In this document: positions 62,169 to 64,000 of the stretch, in pieces
How positions within the stretch are numbered: the stretch's first letter is position 1
Layout: each line of letters begins with the position of its first letter
Assembly: GCF_900108945.1 (NCBI RefSeq)
Contig: NZ_FNYE01000011.1
Coordinates: forward strand, 1 to 64,000
Direction of reading: 5' to 3'
DNA length: 64,000 nt
DNA from: Paraburkholderia diazotrophica
GTDB taxonomy: Bacteria; Pseudomonadota; Gammaproteobacteria; Burkholderiales; Burkholderiaceae
The notes under the pieces: generated by a model
What the model was told of the DNA's origin: nothing
What the model saw: the letters and a program-made list of their open reading frames with translations, nothing else
The model's database searches: none
Translations under genes and position numbers: made by a program

Positions 62169-62222
62169 TCCGGAGACCGCTACAGAATGGCGCAAAACGC
62201 GACGTCTGACTCTGCCCGTTGA

Positions 62223-62804
62223 CTACTTGCTCGCTCCTGGCGTGACGGATATCGCAACCGCTTCGGTGTGCACGACCTCGACCTGATCACCCTTGCGAAT
62301 GTCCTTCAGTTGCTCGGGGTCCACCAGCACATCCATTGCACCCTGCGGCCCCCTTATCGTGACGTGGTTCCGCGTTGCATCCACCGCAACGACATCGCCC
62401 ACTACCGTTATCTCACGACTGATTGTGCCCCCCGGTTTGGTCCCGGACGCGGCCGGCTGAAAGGTCTGCCGCTCGCTGGAAGAGCGCGGGCCGCTCGTTT
62501 TTTTCAGGCTCAGAGAGCGCGCCTCCTGGTACTCGGTGGTGACCACATCGCCGACCTTGAGCTGATCGAAGTTGCGCACCCGGTCGCCTGCCGCAAGTTG
62601 TTCGACGCGGCCGTTCTTGTCCTTGAGCGTGACGGTCCGGGTCGCGGGATCGATGGAGACGACCGTGGCGACGACGGTTGTCGTTCCTGTCACGGTGCTC
62701 TTGCCTGGTCCCTGCTTGATCTCCACAGACGGCTGTTGCTGGGCAAATGCCGGGCAGCCCGTCATCGCGATGACGGCGGCCACAAGGAAATGCTGGATCT
62801 TCAT
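62223..62804 (-). CDS. Periplasmic protein with an internal duplication, function unknown
   Basis: The 193-residue product has a cleavable signal peptide (cut after AFA at residues 19-21). Two similar beta-rich modules follow: VVATVVSIDPATRTVTLKDKNGRV...DQLKVGDVVTTEYQEA (about 43-100), and VVGDVVAVDATRNHVTIRGPQG...LKDIRKGDQVEVVHTEA (about 132-188). The repeat D(P/A)xTRxVTxxxxxG...L..G(D)xVxxxxxEA suggests an OB-like or barrel fold. No family function is known. It is divergent from cbbL. Confidence 0.75.
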   Translation of the reverse strand: MKIQHFLVAAVIAMTGCPAFAQQQPSVEIKQGPGKSTVTGTTTVVATVVSIDPATRTVTLKDKNGRVEQLAAGDRVRNFDQLKVGDVVTTEYQEARSLSLKKTSGPRSSSERQTFQPAASGTKPGGTISREITVVGDVVAVDATRNHVTIRGPQGAMDVLVDPEQLKDIRKGDQVEVVHTEAVAISVTPGASK

Positions 62805-63248
62805 TGCCGTGCTCCTCGGGATGGCGGTGAGGCAGCATCGCTCGATGCGGAACTAGCCTCACTATCAAATCGGTTGCTCCCATTCAATTGGACTTTCTCA
62901 CATCCCGCGATGGCGTGCACAGGGACATGTCCTTGGGCTGCATGGCCTGATCCCGCACCCCGTTCGTCACCCGCTTCGCCCGTCCCGTCGACAGTGACGG
63001 AGGCAGGCTCCCGGCCATACATGCAGGCGGGTTGCGGCGCTGCAATATGCCGGGGCACAGACCCGACGTCCCGGCGGCTCACGTGAAGTTCAGATGACGC
63101 GCGACGGCCACGAATACGCGAAGCTGCCGAAGCGTAAAACCCATCACTAAGCAACGCTTAATCGAGACCAAAGAAGAAATGAATTCCTAACGATTACCAG
63201 GCCGCATAACCTTGTTTTCCATGAGGTCAGCCAACGAGGAGCGAGACG
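62805..63248. promoter_or_regulatory. Spacer with the cbb promoter region
   Basis: This 444-nt spacer separates the periplasmic-protein gene from cbbL. At 63148-63160, TAAGCAACGCTTA is a symmetrical T-N11-A element that also fits the CbbR pattern TNA-N7-TNA, about 90 nt before the cbbL ATG. AGGAG lies 4-8 nt before the ATG (63238-63244 region). No cbbR gene is divergent here, and nothing else is recognised. Confidence 0.55.
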
Positions 63249-64000
63249 ATGACCATTCCCGTGGAAAGCAGCGTGATCACCGATGCCAGGCAGCGTTATG
63301 CAGCGGGTGTACTCAAGTACAGGCAGATGGGGTACTGGCAGCCGGATTATCAACCGAAGGATACGGACGTCATCGCACTGTTCCGCATCACGCCGCAGCC
63401 GGGCGTGGAGCCCGACGAGGCAGCGGCGGCCGTGGCGGGCGAATCGTCGACGGCGACATGGACGGTGGTCTGGACCGACCGGCTCACCGCCTGCGACAAG
63501 TATCGCGCGAAGGCGTACCGCGTCGATCCCGTGCCGAACACCGGGCCGGGCACGCCGACCGAGCAGCAGTACTTCGCGTACATCGCATACGAGCTCGATC
63601 TGTTCGAGGAAGGGTCGATCGCGAATCTGACCGCGTCGGTGATCGGCAACGTGTTCGGCTTCAAACCGTTGAAGGCGCTGCGTCTCGAGGACATGCGCAT
63701 TCCCGTTGCGTACGTGAAGACGTTCAAGGGGCCGCCGACAGGCATCGTCGTCGAGCGCGAACGTCTCGACAAATTCGGCCGCGCGCTGCTCGGCGCGACG
63801 ATGAAGCCGAAGCTCGGCCTGTCCGGAAAGAACTATGGGCGCGTCGTGTATGAAGCGCTCAAGGGCGGCCTCGACTTCACGAAGGACGACGAGAACATCA
63901 ATTCGCAGCCTTTCATGCACTGGCGAGACCGCTTTTTGTTCTGCATGGAAGCGGTTAAGCGCGGAGAAGCGTCGAGCGGCGAGATCAAGGGACATTACTT
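63249..64000 (+). CDS. cbbL: RuBisCO large subunit, red-type form I, 3' end cut by the window
   Basis: This encodes the first ~250 residues of ribulose-1,5-bisphosphate carboxylase/oxygenase, which fixes CO2 in the Calvin cycle. The extended start (TIPVESSVITDARQRYAAGV), KYRQMGYWQPDYQPKDTDVI, TWTVVWTDRLTACDKYRAKAY and FGFKPLKALRLEDMRIPVAY mark the red-type (form IC) clade of proteobacteria. Catalytic lysines are present in TMKPKLGLS, and GLDFTKDDENINSQPF holds the lysine that is carbamylated and the Asp/Glu metal ligands. The frame is open to the end of the window. The small-subunit gene should follow. Confidence 0.97.
   Translation, partial: MTIPVESSVITDARQRYAAGVLKYRQMGYWQPDYQPKDTDVIALFRITPQPGVEPDEAAAAVAGESSTATWTVVWTDRLTACDKYRAKAYRVDPVPNTGPGTPTEQQYFAYIAYELDLFEEGSIANLTASVIGNVFGFKPLKALRLEDMRIPVAYVKTFKGPPTGIVVERERLDKFGRALLGATMKPKLGLSGKNYGRVVYEALKGGLDFTKDDENINSQPFMHWRDRFLFCMEAVKRGEASSGEIKGHY

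Overview
The window is GC-rich, densely coded DNA from a beta-proteobacterium of the family Burkholderiaceae, most like Paraburkholderia or Burkholderia. This rests on the gene families, the N-type ATPase operon order, the intracellular PHB depolymerase and the red-type RuBisCO. No tRNA, rRNA, CRISPR array or complete insertion sequence was seen.

Bases 1-18,400 look like a low-oxygen survival block. It holds a zinc alcohol dehydrogenase (cut by the window start), a LemA-like lipoprotein, a complete nine-gene N-ATPase operon (atpDCQRBEFAG), a lipoprotein, a nitroreductase, a DUF1488 protein, a PHB depolymerase coupled to a phosphotransferase/ATPase, a polysaccharide deacetylase, a triple-BON protein, an ftsH scrap, a rhomboid protease, a CBS-BON protein, a PfkB sugar kinase and ChaB. 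Two identical perfect FNR/Anr-type boxes and two near-perfect ones lie in its promoters. The content recalls the low-oxygen-activated (lxa) locus described in Burkholderia cenocepacia.

Bases 18,700-35,300 are for nitrate respiration. A BvgS-like hybrid kinase converges on a long minus-strand run narK-narG-narH-narJ-narI-ppiC-sirB2-narX-narL. FNR-like sites lie upstream of narK and narX.

Bases 35,300-41,700 are a rearranged regulatory patch. Three NarL/LuxR-type response regulators occur without intact kinases. One is followed by the first ~36 codons of a kinase gene, broken by the inverted 5' end of a filamentous-haemagglutinin (TpsA) gene. A stand-alone IS-type transposase N-domain is translationally coupled to an EAL phosphodiesterase. 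Two good intrinsic terminators sit in otherwise empty spacers.

Bases 41,700-58,500 form a catabolic island. Its two operons carry two MFS carriers, a lactonase-like metallo-hydrolase, an SDR, an MmgE/PrpD protein, three 3-hydroxyisobutyrate-dehydrogenase paralogues, NIPSNAP, an aldehyde dehydrogenase, two carboxymuconolactone-decarboxylase-like proteins and a cupin, followed by a phosphoglycerate-mutase-like protein and an FCD-type GntR regulator. Matches to the FCD-GntR operator consensus lie before both operons and before the regulator. A MaoC-like hydratase, a LysR regulator and a second cupin follow. The substrate cannot be read from sequence.

Bases 58,500-64,000 hold a tail fragment of an FhaC-type (TpsB) transporter, an NDH-2-like flavoprotein, a second LysR regulator, a lipoate-ligase-fold protein, a duplicated-domain periplasmic protein, and the start of cbbL (red-type RuBisCO large subunit), which runs off the window behind a spacer with a CbbR-like motif.
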